A DNA stretch of 64,000 nucleotides. Origin: Maridesulfovibrio sp050916235. Its GTDB lineage: Bacteria; Desulfobacterota; Desulfovibrionia; Desulfovibrionales; Desulfovibrionaceae. This document shows, one piece after another, positions 14,900 through 24,233 of the stretch (within the stretch, counting starts at the first letter, position 1; every line of letters begins with the position of its first letter). The notes beneath the pieces are model-generated. The model was not told where the DNA came from. It saw only the letters and a program-made list of their open reading frames with translations, and ran no database searches. Location: the NCBI RefSeq assembly GCF_050916235.1, contig NZ_CP104854.1:2294001-2358000 (forward strand), written 5' to 3'. A program made the position numbers and the translations under genes.

Positions 14900-16963
14900 A
14901 TGCCCAAACAGATTCTCAAACGTGACGGTTGTCTCGAGTCCTGGTCTACCGACCGCATTTCCGAAGCCATTTTCAAGGCCCTCAAGGCCAGCGGCATCAA
15001 GGACCCCCTGCTTAGCAAACGTCTTGGCAGAAAAGTTGAACAGAAGCTTGCTGATGTCGATGTTCCCGAACAGGAAATGGTTCAGGACATGGTTCAGCTC
15101 GTGCTCATGGAGAACCGCCTTTATTCCGTTGCCGAGCGTTACATCATCTACCGCGAGAAAAGACGCGAGCTGCGTAACCAGAACGAAACCTATCTCGACA
15201 TCGCCGGAACCATCGAGAGCTATCTTGACCGTTCAGACTGGCGCGTTAACGAAAATTCCAACATGGGCCACTCCTTTCAGGGGCTGATGCTGCACATGTC
15301 AGGAGCGGTTCAGGCTCGCTACTGCCTGGAAAAATATCCCGAGGAAATCAGGCTGGCTCACGAGCACGGCTATTTCCATATCCACGACCTTTCTTTCGGT
15401 CTGGCCGGTTACTGCGCAGGCTGGTCCCTGCGTGACCTGCTGCTGGACGGTTTCGGCCTCAAGGGCCGCTGCTCTTCCGGTCCCGCACGCCATTTTGATT
15501 CCATTACCGGGCAGATGGTCAACTTCCTCGGAACCCTGCAGAATGAATGGGCCGGAGCACAGGCGTTCAACAACGTGGACACTTACCTTGCTCCTTTTGT
15601 TCGTCATGACGGACTGGACTATGACCGGGTCAAGCAGATGGTGCAGAAGCTCATCTTCAACCTGAACACCACCTCCCGCTGGGGTGGACAGAGCCCGTTC
15701 ACCAACTTCACCTTCGACCTCGTTCCGCCCAAGCATATTGCCAATGAACCGGTAATTATCGGCGGTGAGTTCCAGGATACCACATACGGTGATTACGCGG
15801 CGGAAATGGAGATGATCAACCGCGCCTTCGTGGAAATCATGCTTGAAGGTGATTCCGACGGCCGTATCTTCTCCTTCCCCATTCCCACCTACAACGTCAC
15901 CCCGGATTTCCCGTGGGAGAGCGAAGTCGGTGAGCTGCTGCTGCAGATGACAGCCAAGTACGGTGCGCCCTACTTCCAGAACTTCATCAACTCCGATCTC
16001 AACCCTGAGGACGTGCGCTCCATGTGCTGCCGTCTGCAGATGGACCTGCGTGAAATCCGCAAAAAGACCGGCGGTCTTTTCGGTGCCGGCGACCTTACCG
16101 GCTCCATTGGTGTTGTTACCCTGAACCTGCCCAAGCTGGCCTATCTCGCTCAGGGCGAAGAGGATTTCCTTGACCTGATCAGCGAGTATGCCACTCTGGC
16201 CAAGGATTCCCTTGAGTTCAAGCGCAAGCTGGTAACTACCAACTTCGAAAGCGGTATGTTCCCCTTCTCCCAGCGTTACCTGAAGAACGGGTTCAAGGGC
16301 CATTTCTCCACCATCGGGCTGATCGGCGGCAACGAGGCCTGCCATAACCTGCTGGGCAAAGGCATTGATACGGAATCCGGTTCCAGACTGATGCAGCGTG
16401 TCCTGCATCACCTGCGCGGCCTGACCGTGAAATTCCAGGAGGAGACCGGCAACCTCTTCAATCTTGAGGCAACTCCGGGTGAAGGAACCTGTTACCGTCT
16501 GGCCAAGATCGACAAGAATCTCTATGCCGATATCTATACCTCCGGTGAGAAGGTGCCTTACTACACCAACTCCACCCTGCTGCCGGTAGGCGCTACCGAG
16601 GATGTCGTGTACGCCCTTGAGCACCAGAACAAACTGCAGACCCTGTATAACGGGGGGACCGTGTTCCACACCTTCCTCGGGGAAGCAGTGCCTGATACCA
16701 GAGCGCTCAAGAATTTTATCATCAAGGCTATGACCAACACCAAGATCCCTTATATCTCGGTGACTCCGACCTTCTCGGTCTGCGAGGATCACGGCTATAT
16801 CTACGGCGAACACTTTGACTGCCCCCAGTGCGGCAAGGAAGCGGAAGTGTATACCCGTATCGTGGGTTACTATCGTCCGGTCAGCCGCTGGAACAAGGGT
16901 AAGCAGGAAGAGTACCGCGAAAGAACCGAGTACAGCTACAGCTCCTGCGGTTGCGACAGATAG
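14900..16963 (+). CDS. nrdD: anaerobic (class III) ribonucleoside-triphosphate reductase
   Basis: Oxygen-sensitive glycyl-radical enzyme that makes deoxyribonucleotides in anaerobes. The 687-residue protein begins with an ATP-cone (PKQILKRDGCLESW to about residue 95). A large NrdD barrel follows, then a C-terminal zinc-binding part with CPQC and a final CGC. The glycyl radical site is the Gly in RIVGYYRPV, residue 656. ATG 14900 is chosen because it opens the ATP-cone and has AGG upstream; the longer open frame from 14723 is riboswitch leader. Control is by the B12 riboswitch upstream. The activase gene nrdG is not adjacent and I see none in the window. Confidence 0.93.
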   Translation: MPKQILKRDGCLESWSTDRISEAIFKALKASGIKDPLLSKRLGRKVEQKLADVDVPEQEMVQDMVQLVLMENRLYSVAERYIIYREKRRELRNQNETYLDIAGTIESYLDRSDWRVNENSNMGHSFQGLMLHMSGAVQARYCLEKYPEEIRLAHEHGYFHIHDLSFGLAGYCAGWSLRDLLLDGFGLKGRCSSGPARHFDSITGQMVNFLGTLQNEWAGAQAFNNVDTYLAPFVRHDGLDYDRVKQMVQKLIFNLNTTSRWGGQSPFTNFTFDLVPPKHIANEPVIIGGEFQDTTYGDYAAEMEMINRAFVEIMLEGDSDGRIFSFPIPTYNVTPDFPWESEVGELLLQMTAKYGAPYFQNFINSDLNPEDVRSMCCRLQMDLREIRKKTGGLFGAGDLTGSIGVVTLNLPKLAYLAQGEEDFLDLISEYATLAKDSLEFKRKLVTTNFESGMFPFSQRYLKNGFKGHFSTIGLIGGNEACHNLLGKGIDTESGSRLMQRVLHHLRGLTVKFQEETGNLFNLEATPGEGTCYRLAKIDKNLYADIYTSGEKVPYYTNSTLLPVGATEDVVYALEHQNKLQTLYNGGTVFHTFLGEAVPDTRALKNFIIKAMTNTKIPYISVTPTFSVCEDHGYIYGEHFDCPQCGKEAEVYTRIVGYYRPVSRWNKGKQEEYRERTEYSYSSCGCDR

Positions 16964-17015
16964 AAAGGCTGGTCCGGTCTATCCTGCATGGCTGTATAAT
17001 CAACTTGAATGTACG

Positions 17016-17053
17016 GGTCCGGGAGAATTTTCATTCTCCCGGACCTTTTGTTT
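17016..17053 (+). terminator. intrinsic terminator after nrdD
   Basis: GGTCCGGGAGAA and TTCTCCCGGACC form a 12-base stem with a small loop, followed by TTTTGTTT. Confidence 0.92.
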
Positions 17054-17132
17054 CCCGGACTGATCGTCCGGAAGCTTGCTTAAGCTGTTTTACACATGTA
17101 GATTGACGGATACAGACAACCTTTAACAGCTC

Positions 17133-17369
17133 ATGAGTATGATATTATCCGCCAGTCAGTTACGCGCCCTGCGCCAGCGAAATGATGAGGAACTCCGCAA
17201 GGGCAATTATGCCAAGTACGGATATCCGGCCAATACCATTCAGGATCTTCTTCAGACCATTGAAGCCTTGAAGAGCGAGAAGAAGAAGTGGAAGAAGGTG
17301 GCCCAGGATAGGGGTGAACTTCTGAACAGGGTGGCGGGGTTGATGGAAGAATACAACGAATCAAAGTAA
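17133..17369 (+). CDS. small hypothetical coiled-coil protein
   Basis: A 78-residue, highly charged protein. Residues 8-22 are rich in Arg, Gln and Glu, then a KYGYPANT turn, and residues 35-76 form a probable coiled coil (LLQTIEALKSEKKKWKKVAQDRGELL). It has no signal peptide, membrane segment or cysteine, so it is not the missing NrdG activase. Coding status is supported by the strong terminator directly behind it; the ribosome site is weak, and ATG 17139 is an alternative start. Function unknown. Confidence 0.6.
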   Translation: MSMILSASQLRALRQRNDEELRKGNYAKYGYPANTIQDLLQTIEALKSEKKKWKKVAQDRGELLNRVAGLMEEYNESK

Positions 17370-17393
17370 CCCGCGATTATCATGTAAAGTGTG

Positions 17394-17424
17394 GCCGCGC
17401 TGCTGATGCAGCGCGGCTTTTTTG
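17394..17424 (+). terminator. intrinsic terminator after small coiled-coil gene
   Basis: GCCGCGCTGC and GCAGCGCGGC form a perfect 10-base stem with a TGAT loop, followed by six T residues. Confidence 0.94.
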
Positions 17425-17612
17425 TGATTGATAATAAATTTATATTGTAAGTGAGTATTTATGGTGGTCAGCAGGAGAGCTGATCGTGTTATAAATTTAA
17501 CTCATCCCGCCTAAAATAATACAAATTGAAGGTCAAACTGCTATACATCCGCGGTCGAATATTTTCTGTTGTCGATGAAATTTACCGCCCAATTATATTC
17601 AAGGATGTAAGC

Positions 17613-19925
17613 ATGAAGTTTAAAAGTATAAATACCAGTCTTGCGATTCTGATCACTGCTGTTGTGTGTCTCTCTGTTGCAGCGTTCATCACTGTTGTAA
17701 GCAGTATGACCAATTCAGCTGTATTGAAGATTCAACAGCAGAACATGGAGGAGCTGAACAATAAGATCGTAAATCAGGTTGAGCAGTTTGTTGAACTGTC
17801 CCGTAACGATCTTAAGGGCTTTTCCCGAAATCAGGACTATCTCTCCGCCTTTACTTCAGAGGACGAGGCGGCGAGGGCTTCGAAGGTGCTTCGGGAGACA
17901 ATAAGCAACTACACCAGTCTGACCATGCTGGCCGCTTTTGACCGGAACGGGAAGGTCATATTCGGCATGAACAGCGACGGCAGAGATCTGAAGGGGCTTG
18001 ATCTCGGACAACGGGACTATGTCGCCAGAATTCTCGGCGGGGAGAGTTTTGTCATTTCGGATGTTCTGCGCTCCAAGGATAGTGGAAAGTTCATTCTGGC
18101 GATGGCCATCCCGGTCCGTAATGCCGAGGGCGAACTGCTCGGAGGATTCTTTTCCGCTCTGGACTGGCAGAAATATGCCATGCAGATGATCGGCGACATT
18201 GCTATCGGTAATGACGGCTATGCCTACATCCTTGACAGCAGGGGGCGGATGATTGCTCACAAGGTGAATCAGGATATACTATTGGAGGATTATTCAAATC
18301 GTCAGTTTGTAAAAGACAGTCTTGCTTCCAAGAAAGGCAGGACTGAATATGAATGGGACGGCAGGGCCAAGATCCAGTCTTTCCAGACTGTTCCTTCGAC
18401 CGGGTGGGTGGTCTGCATGTCTGCCTACAAGTCCGACCTGACCAGCGCCGCAACAGAACAGCGCAACATCCTTATGGGCATGGGGCTGCTCATGATTCTG
18501 CTCCTTGTCGGTGCAATTGTGCTTACCATTCGCAGGCAGGTCACCGGGCCTATCGCCAATATCAGGGATTTCACCAGCCAGATAGCAGACGGAAATTTCA
18601 AGGCCGAGCTTAAAGGCAACTATGTCTGTGAACTGAAGGATCTTGCCGAAAATATTGATCACATGGTCGGCGAGATCAAGCACAAGCTCGGATTTTCAGA
18701 GGGTGTGCTCAAGGGACTGGTGCTGCCTTGCGCGATAGTTGGTCCCAATGACAACATGATCTGGGCAAACTCCCAATTGTGTCAGCTGATAGAGAGCAAG
18801 TATACTTCGTCACAGGTTGAGGGCCTCAATCCCGGTGAGTTTTTCTTTCGTGACAGGAACAGGGAAACCCTTTCCCAGCAGGCCATCAGGAGCAGGCAGC
18901 AGATTCAGCAGGAAGTGGAGTACAAAACCGTTTCCGGAAAGCTCAAGCACGTGATGGTGTCCACCACTCCTTTCTATGACATGGACGGGATCATGCTCGG
19001 CTCAGTTGCGGTCTGGGTGGATATGACCGAGATCCGTGAGCAGCAGCGCCGCATCGAAGAAAACAACATCATGATTTCCGAAGCTGCGGCAAGTGCAACG
19101 GAAGTGTCCCAGCAGGTGACGAGTTTTTCCGAAGCGCTTGCAGCACAGGTGGAGCAGTCCAGCCGCGGAGCAGAGCAGCAGTCCATGATGGCCAGCGAAG
19201 CAGCGACAGCAATGGATGAGATGAACTCAACTGTGTTTGAGGTCGCCCGTAATGCCTCCACCGCAGCGGACCTCGCCCATGCTTCGCAGGTGAAGGCCGG
19301 TGAAGGAGAGGAAATGGTCGCCCAGGCCGTTGCTACGATTGCACAGGTCAGGACCCAGTCCGAGATGATGCAGAAGGATATGGCCGAACTCGGCAAGCAG
19401 GCAGAAGGGATCGGCAACATCATGGGCGTGATCAGCGATATTGCCGACCAGACCAACCTGTTGGCGCTTAATGCCGCCATTGAGGCAGCACGTGCAGGGG
19501 ACGCCGGACGCGGCTTTGCCGTTGTTGCCGATGAGGTGCGCAAACTGGCCGAGAAAACCATGACCGCCACCAGTGAAGTCGGGCAGTATATTGCTTCAAT
19601 CCAGAACAGTGCCCGAACTAATATTTCCAATACAGAAAAATCCACGCAGGCGATCGGTGATGTAACCGGGCTGATCAACAGGTCCGGGCAGATTTTGAAA
19701 GAGATTGTGGAAAGCATCTCCGAGACCAGCGATCAGGTCCGCTCCATTGCTACCGCATCCGAGCAGCAGTCTGCGGCCAGTGAGGAAATCAGTCGTTCCA
19801 CCGGACAGATCAACTCCATTGCAGGTGAGACCTCGCAGGCAATGAATGAGTCCGCTGAGGCTGTCGGCAGACTGTCCGGACTGGCTCAGGAGCTGAACAG
19901 GATTATTGCCCGTATGCAGGGGTAA
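17613..19925 (+). CDS. methyl-accepting chemotaxis protein with Cache, HAMP and PAS domains
   Basis: Transmembrane chemoreceptor of 770 residues. The order is TM1 (about 8-31), a periplasmic double-Cache-like sensor (about 35-285), TM2 (about 287-307), HAMP (about 308-362), a PAS domain (about 380-490), and the methyl-accepting signalling domain. The hairpin tip NAAIEAARAGDAGRGFAVVA and EVRKLAEKT are intact. ATG 17613 (MKFKS) is chosen over the upstream frame start because AAGGA precedes it and TM1 begins at once. There is no C-terminal CheR/CheB-tethering pentapeptide (ends IIARMQG). The signal sensed is unknown; the extra cytoplasmic PAS suggests an additional redox or metabolic input. Confidence 0.93.
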   Translation: MKFKSINTSLAILITAVVCLSVAAFITVVSSMTNSAVLKIQQQNMEELNNKIVNQVEQFVELSRNDLKGFSRNQDYLSAFTSEDEAARASKVLRETISNYTSLTMLAAFDRNGKVIFGMNSDGRDLKGLDLGQRDYVARILGGESFVISDVLRSKDSGKFILAMAIPVRNAEGELLGGFFSALDWQKYAMQMIGDIAIGNDGYAYILDSRGRMIAHKVNQDILLEDYSNRQFVKDSLASKKGRTEYEWDGRAKIQSFQTVPSTGWVVCMSAYKSDLTSAATEQRNILMGMGLLMILLLVGAIVLTIRRQVTGPIANIRDFTSQIADGNFKAELKGNYVCELKDLAENIDHMVGEIKHKLGFSEGVLKGLVLPCAIVGPNDNMIWANSQLCQLIESKYTSSQVEGLNPGEFFFRDRNRETLSQQAIRSRQQIQQEVEYKTVSGKLKHVMVSTTPFYDMDGIMLGSVAVWVDMTEIREQQRRIEENNIMISEAAASATEVSQQVTSFSEALAAQVEQSSRGAEQQSMMASEAATAMDEMNSTVFEVARNASTAADLAHASQVKAGEGEEMVAQAVATIAQVRTQSEMMQKDMAELGKQAEGIGNIMGVISDIADQTNLLALNAAIEAARAGDAGRGFAVVADEVRKLAEKTMTATSEVGQYIASIQNSARTNISNTEKSTQAIGDVTGLINRSGQILKEIVESISETSDQVRSIATASEQQSAASEEISRSTGQINSIAGETSQAMNESAEAVGRLSGLAQELNRIIARMQG

Positions 19926-19995
19926 TGCGCTTTATGGCTGGGCGGCATCCTCTGCTGTCCGCGTGTATGCGCAGGTCACGAGCTGAAAAGGAAAA

Positions 19996-20027
19996 GGGCT
20001 GTCCCAAAACGGGCAGTCCTTTTTTTG
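19996..20027 (+). terminator. intrinsic terminator after chemoreceptor gene
   Basis: GGGCTGTCCC and GGGCAGTCC pair (with two G-U pairs) around AAAAC and are followed by seven T residues. Confidence 0.85.
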
Positions 20028-20110
20028 TAATATTCCACAGTGATGGATGTTGTTATTTGCCCAATGTGGGTATAGTGTCCCGGCTTATTCTGATTTGTTT
20101 GGAGCAGGAG

Positions 20111-21004
20111 ATGGTCAAGGGACTGGTATATTCTGTTTTGTCCGCGCTTGGCTTTGGAACACTGGCCATATTTTTCAAACTCGGGCTTGCAATGGGGCTG
20201 GAGCCTTTGGAATTAATCCAGTACCGCTTTTCCCTTGGAGCATTGATTCTATTCAGCTGGCTGTTGCTTAACAATCCACGCTTGCTGAAGGTCAGGCGGA
20301 GAGTCCTCATCAAGGCTTTGATCCTTGGAGTGTGCTTCTATCCCCTTCAATCGTGGCTTTTCATTATGGCCCTGAAGCATATTCCGGCTTCAACGACCTC
20401 CCTGATATATTATTTCTATCCGCTGATGACCACGCTGATAGCCGTTGTTCTGTTCAGGCTGAGGCCCGGACGTGCCGTGTTTGCCGCTTTGGGGCTTATT
20501 GTGGCCGGTAGCGCGCTTGTTTTTTACAACGCCTTTGCCCAGCAGCTCGACAGGTCGGGAATCCTGTATGCCCTTGCCTGCATGGTTTGTTTTTCATTTT
20601 ATCTTACAGCTATTCAGATTTTTACGCGGGATGATGAAGCAAAGACCATTGTTCCGTATGTTATACTGTGTATGGCTGTCGTGTTCAGTATTCTCTCTTC
20701 CCCGCTCAAAATATTTCATCTCAATGCCCAGGGGCTGGCAATTGCAGTCGGTCTTGGAATTGTCCCTACGGCTCTTGGCATAAACCTGCTTTACCGGGCC
20801 GTGGATGCGCTAGGCAGTGCCAGAACAGCTATTTTTTCAACCATTGAACCCGTAACCACAGTGCTTCTGGCTGCCTTTGTGCTCGGAGAGCATGTCGCAC
20901 CCATACAGATAGCCGGCATGGTCTTGATTCTTCTTGGGATTATTCTTCCCAACGCGCAACTGCTGAAAAGGAAATCCGAAGTCAGCAGATGCCCGGCTGG
21001 ATGA
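20111..21004 (+). CDS. EamA/DMT family permease
   Basis: Membrane transporter of 297 residues with ten predicted hydrophobic helices arranged as two EamA halves (about 4-140 and 150-285). The second half carries the typical NLLYRAVDALGSARTAIFSTIEPVTTVLLAAFVLGE signature, where related proteins export amino acids or metabolites. Start ATG 20111 is preferred because GGAG is seven bases upstream and the first helix follows directly; the longer frame overlaps the terminator at 19996-20027. Substrate unknown. Confidence 0.88.
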   Translation: MVKGLVYSVLSALGFGTLAIFFKLGLAMGLEPLELIQYRFSLGALILFSWLLLNNPRLLKVRRRVLIKALILGVCFYPLQSWLFIMALKHIPASTTSLIYYFYPLMTTLIAVVLFRLRPGRAVFAALGLIVAGSALVFYNAFAQQLDRSGILYALACMVCFSFYLTAIQIFTRDDEAKTIVPYVILCMAVVFSILSSPLKIFHLNAQGLAIAVGLGIVPTALGINLLYRAVDALGSARTAIFSTIEPVTTVLLAAFVLGEHVAPIQIAGMVLILLGIILPNAQLLKRKSEVSRCPAG

Positions 21005-21042
21005 ATCGGCGGATTGTTCGAAATTTGGAACAGCAAAAAAGA

Positions 21043-21075
21043 AACCCCCGGTCGGGCACTGACCGGGGGTTTTGT
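21043..21075. terminator. bidirectional terminator between DMT permease and nhaB
   Basis: ACCCCCGGTC and GACCGGGGGT form a ten-base stem with a GGGCACT loop. A TTTTG tract follows on the plus strand, and the A-run before it (AAAAAAGAAA) serves as a T-run for minus-strand transcripts. The convergent genes on both sides can share it. Confidence 0.88.
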
Positions 21076-21098
21076 TTCATCGTACTATGACCTTGTTC

Positions 21099-22589
21099 TT
21101 ACAGGAACCACCATACTGCGGCGAGGCCTGTGAGGGACATGGTAACGGTGTAGGGGAAGGCCAGCTTGACCATTTCGCCGTAGGAGAGCCTGATGAGAGG
21201 CGCAATGGCGGAGGTCAGCAGGAACAGGAATGCAGCCTGTCCGTTAGGAGTAGCAACACTGGGGATGTTGGTCCCGGTGTTGATGGCAACTGCGAGCAGG
21301 TCGAACTGCTGCTGGCCGATAACGCCTTCCTGGAATGCTTTCATGGTCTCGGAGATGTAAACGGTTGCAACGAACACGTTGTCCGAGATCATGGAAAGCA
21401 GGCCGTTTGCCAGATAGTAAGCGGCAAGCTGTACTTTACCTTCAAGTCCGAGCACGTAGTGGATGATCGGAGCGAAGAGGTGCTGGTCGTGAATAACCGC
21501 AACAATTGCAAAGAAGACAACCAGCAGCGCAGTAAAGGGCAGGGCCTCTTCGAATGCGTGGCCGATGCGGTGTTCCTCGGTTACACCGTTGAGCGCAGTG
21601 AGCACAACGATGATGGTCAGGCCGATGAGACCTACTTCAGCAAGGTGCAGGGCAAGGGCGAGAATCAGGAAAACAGCGGCGCAGGCCTGAATGAAAAGGG
21701 CGGCTTTTTTCTTGAGGCTCATCTCCTCATCGTTTCTGCGGTCCTCTTCCTCGAGGATTTCACGCACATTCTGGGGCAGCTGGTAGCCGTAACCGAACGT
21801 TCCGGTCACTTCCAGCATGATGCAGGTGAGAAGACCTACTGCCAGGACAGGCATGGAAACCGGGGCAACGTTTACAAAGAACTCCATGAACTGCCACTGC
21901 ATAACATGGCCGATGAGCAGGTTCTGGGGCTCACCGACGATGGTACATACGCCGCCGAGGGCGGTGCCGACAGCGCCGTGCATGAGCAGGTTGCGCAGGA
22001 AGCCTCTGAAGTCGCTCAGGTGGCTGACGCATTCGCCTTTAAGCAGGGAATCGTCGCCGATCGAACATTTACCTGTGGAGGCAAAGCGGTGGTAGATTCC
22101 GTAGAATCCGTAGGCAACCGCAATGATGACCGCGGTAACTGTCAGCGCATCAAGGAATGCGGACAGGAATGCCCCGGCAAAGCAGAACAGCAGGGAGATT
22201 ACTATTTTTGATTTGATGCGGGTCAGGATCTTGGTGAAAGCATACTGGAGCATGTCTTTCATGAAGTAGATGCCTGCAACCATGAACATCAGCAGCAGGA
22301 TGACCGGGAAGTTGTGCAGGGTTTCCTTGTACACTGTGTCCGGAGAGGTCATTCCGAGGGCTACGGCTTCCACTGCAAGCAGACCGCCAGCAGGAAGAGG
22401 GTAGCACTTGAGTGCCATGGCCAGAGTGAAGATGAATTCACCGATCAGTACCCAGCCGGTGATGAACGGTCCTGCTACTGCGAGCAGAACGGGGTTGAGC
22501 ACGAGAAAACCGATAATGGTAAGTTTGTACCAGTCGGGAGAATTACCGAGTAGGTTCTTCTGTAGTGCCTGTGACATTGTTTTGGGCAC
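21099..22589 (-). CDS. nhaB: Na+/H+ antiporter NhaB
   Basis: Inner-membrane sodium:proton antiporter of 496 residues with about 12 hydrophobic segments. The sequence tracks Escherichia coli NhaB closely by memory: SPDWYKL near the start, FIFTLAMALKCYPL, LLLMFMVAGIYFMK, FLSAFLDALTVTAV, GTALGGVCTIVGEPQNL, and AVAINTGTNIPSVATPNGQAAFLFLL. The start is GTG 22589, with AAGGAG seven bases upstream. It is the last gene of the sigma-54-promoted operon, downstream of a beta-helix protein and a Na+-coupled anion symporter, and may export the Na+ that the symporter brings in. Confidence 0.95.
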   Translation of the reverse strand: MPKTMSQALQKNLLGNSPDWYKLTIIGFLVLNPVLLAVAGPFITGWVLIGEFIFTLAMALKCYPLPAGGLLAVEAVALGMTSPDTVYKETLHNFPVILLLMFMVAGIYFMKDMLQYAFTKILTRIKSKIVISLLFCFAGAFLSAFLDALTVTAVIIAVAYGFYGIYHRFASTGKCSIGDDSLLKGECVSHLSDFRGFLRNLLMHGAVGTALGGVCTIVGEPQNLLIGHVMQWQFMEFFVNVAPVSMPVLAVGLLTCIMLEVTGTFGYGYQLPQNVREILEEEDRRNDEEMSLKKKAALFIQACAAVFLILALALHLAEVGLIGLTIIVVLTALNGVTEEHRIGHAFEEALPFTALLVVFFAIVAVIHDQHLFAPIIHYVLGLEGKVQLAAYYLANGLLSMISDNVFVATVYISETMKAFQEGVIGQQQFDLLAVAINTGTNIPSVATPNGQAAFLFLLTSAIAPLIRLSYGEMVKLAFPYTVTMSLTGLAAVWWFL

Positions 22590-22652
22590 GGGGTTACTCC
22601 TTTTGCCGTTTTGTTGGAGCCTGCATAAGGGAAAGCCTATGATCGCTAAACG

Positions 22653-24092
22653 CTAGAGATCACTGGGCTCCAACGGGTCGATTGACAGTTCCGGGTAGAG
22701 TCCTTGCAATTCTCCTTCAGGATAAGGCTGAAGGATGTTGAAGGAGATGTCCTGAGTCTGCTGGGCATGGCCTGCGGTTTCATCAGAACCGTCCCAGAAG
22801 GCACCATTGGCTTCGAGAATATGTTCGATGCGGTGCCTGAAACCATCTACAAATTTGGCTCCGATTCCTTCAAAGGTCATGTTGCCGAGGCGGAACTGGC
22901 CCTTGAGGGACGCGAAGTCAGACAGAGGAATCGAGTGCATTTCGAGATCTTCCTGTTTGCTGATATAGCCCCAAACAAGCGAGTTGTCAGGTATTTTCAA
23001 GGGCTCTTCAGCGTCGATGATGGTGTGCGGCATAATGATTGAGCCGGCACCGATCTCTATTTTGCAGTCTTCCTTGCCGTTCAAAAAGGAGTTGAAGCCT
23101 ACGAAGGCCTGCTTTCCGAGGTAGCAGTATATGACCTTGCCGCCGTGAGCGGTAACGTCGTTGCCTTCGTATACGGAATTGATGATATAGCAGTTCTCCT
23201 GTGCGTTGGCACCGGGGCCGAGGTCCGAGTTCTCAATGTAGGCCCGCTGGGCTATGAGAACGTTCCTGTCGACCGTGCAGTCGCCTTTGATGACTGCATA
23301 GGGGCTTACTGAAGCTCCCTCGGGCACATTGAGCAGGAGCTCCGGTCTTACCGAAGAGTAGATAGGCACAAAGTCTTCTTTGCGGTCATTAAAGAAGTCC
23401 ATGAGAATCCCTTTCGGTCTGCTGTTTTCCATGCGGATATATTTGTTTAAAATCTCTTCCGGGTATTGATAATTAAACTCGTACGCTCCATCGGCCTTTA
23501 CCCATACCCGTCCTGCTCTTATGCGTTTGTGGGAGAGTTCTCCGGCCTGAACATAGGAATATGCTCCAACAGCGCAATCGTGGCAGATGGAGAGGTCCAC
23601 GGAGGCGAATGGTTCCAGAAAGCAGCCCTCCACGGATGTCCCGTGGATGTTGGTATAGTGCAGTGATACGGTGTTTGAGATTTTGAATGCTTCAAGGTTC
23701 TCGGGGTCATGGGAGTTGTTGTGGACCAGAGTCTTCATAAGGAAGCTGTCCCTGATCTTGATGACTTCATCGTCCCTGAGTTTGACCTTTTGCCCCTTGC
23801 AATCGACAATACAGCCTTTTCTCTTCAGTTCGTCGCCACGGATATCACTCTTGTAGAGAACAGAGTGGTTTACCTTGCATTTTCCTAGAAAATAGGTGCC
23901 GCCGATGCTGGAATGGCGGAAGTGGAACATGAGCGGGTGGTTGTAGGTCAGTGCATAGAACGCGTAGTACAGGGCGAAGCTGTCTTCGGGCATGAGACCT
24001 TTAATATATGGCCCCACATCCACTAAGGGTTCTCGCAGGTTGATGTTGACCCGATTGACAATGTGGTCAATCAGTCTCTCCAGTTGTTTCAT
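22653..24092 (-). CDS. left-handed beta-helix (hexapeptide-repeat) protein, transferase-like
   Basis: A 479-residue cytoplasmic protein. Irregular hexapeptide-type repeats are spread over about 75-200 and 260-390 (for example VSPYAVIKGDCTVDRNVLIAQRAYIENSDLG and AGSIIMPHTIIDAE). These suggest a left-handed beta-helix as in sugar nucleotidyl- or acyltransferases. No nucleotide-binding or acyl-CoA motif is clear. It lies between the DASS symporter and nhaB in the same operon, with AAGGA upstream. That context argues for a regulatory or small-molecule-modifying role linked to the transported compound, but the function is unknown. Confidence 0.7.
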   Translation of the reverse strand: MKQLERLIDHIVNRVNINLREPLVDVGPYIKGLMPEDSFALYYAFYALTYNHPLMFHFRHSSIGGTYFLGKCKVNHSVLYKSDIRGDELKRKGCIVDCKGQKVKLRDDEVIKIRDSFLMKTLVHNNSHDPENLEAFKISNTVSLHYTNIHGTSVEGCFLEPFASVDLSICHDCAVGAYSYVQAGELSHKRIRAGRVWVKADGAYEFNYQYPEEILNKYIRMENSRPKGILMDFFNDRKEDFVPIYSSVRPELLLNVPEGASVSPYAVIKGDCTVDRNVLIAQRAYIENSDLGPGANAQENCYIINSVYEGNDVTAHGGKVIYCYLGKQAFVGFNSFLNGKEDCKIEIGAGSIIMPHTIIDAEEPLKIPDNSLVWGYISKQEDLEMHSIPLSDFASLKGQFRLGNMTFEGIGAKFVDGFRHRIEHILEANGAFWDGSDETAGHAQQTQDISFNILQPYPEGELQGLYPELSIDPLEPSDL

Positions 24093-24233
24093 AAAATCCT
24101 TCTCGCTTTTTGGTTTGTTACCGGAAGTCGTAGGCGGAAACCGGTAGCGTGGTTTTTAAAAGCAGACGGCCCCGGCTACGCCTGCCGGGACCATCCAGCC
24201 CTTTGGTTAATTGTTCCTTATAACCTCATATGT

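Noticed and set aside
15299..16813. 504-codon minus-strand open frame opposite nrdD
   Set aside because: It mirrors a well-supported nrdD with all motifs on the plus strand, has no ribosome site or domain, and long antisense frames are common over G+C-rich genes.
21072..22211. 379-codon plus-strand frame opposite nhaB
   Set aside because: NhaB on the minus strand matches the family throughout; the plus frame overlaps the terminator and lacks any motif.
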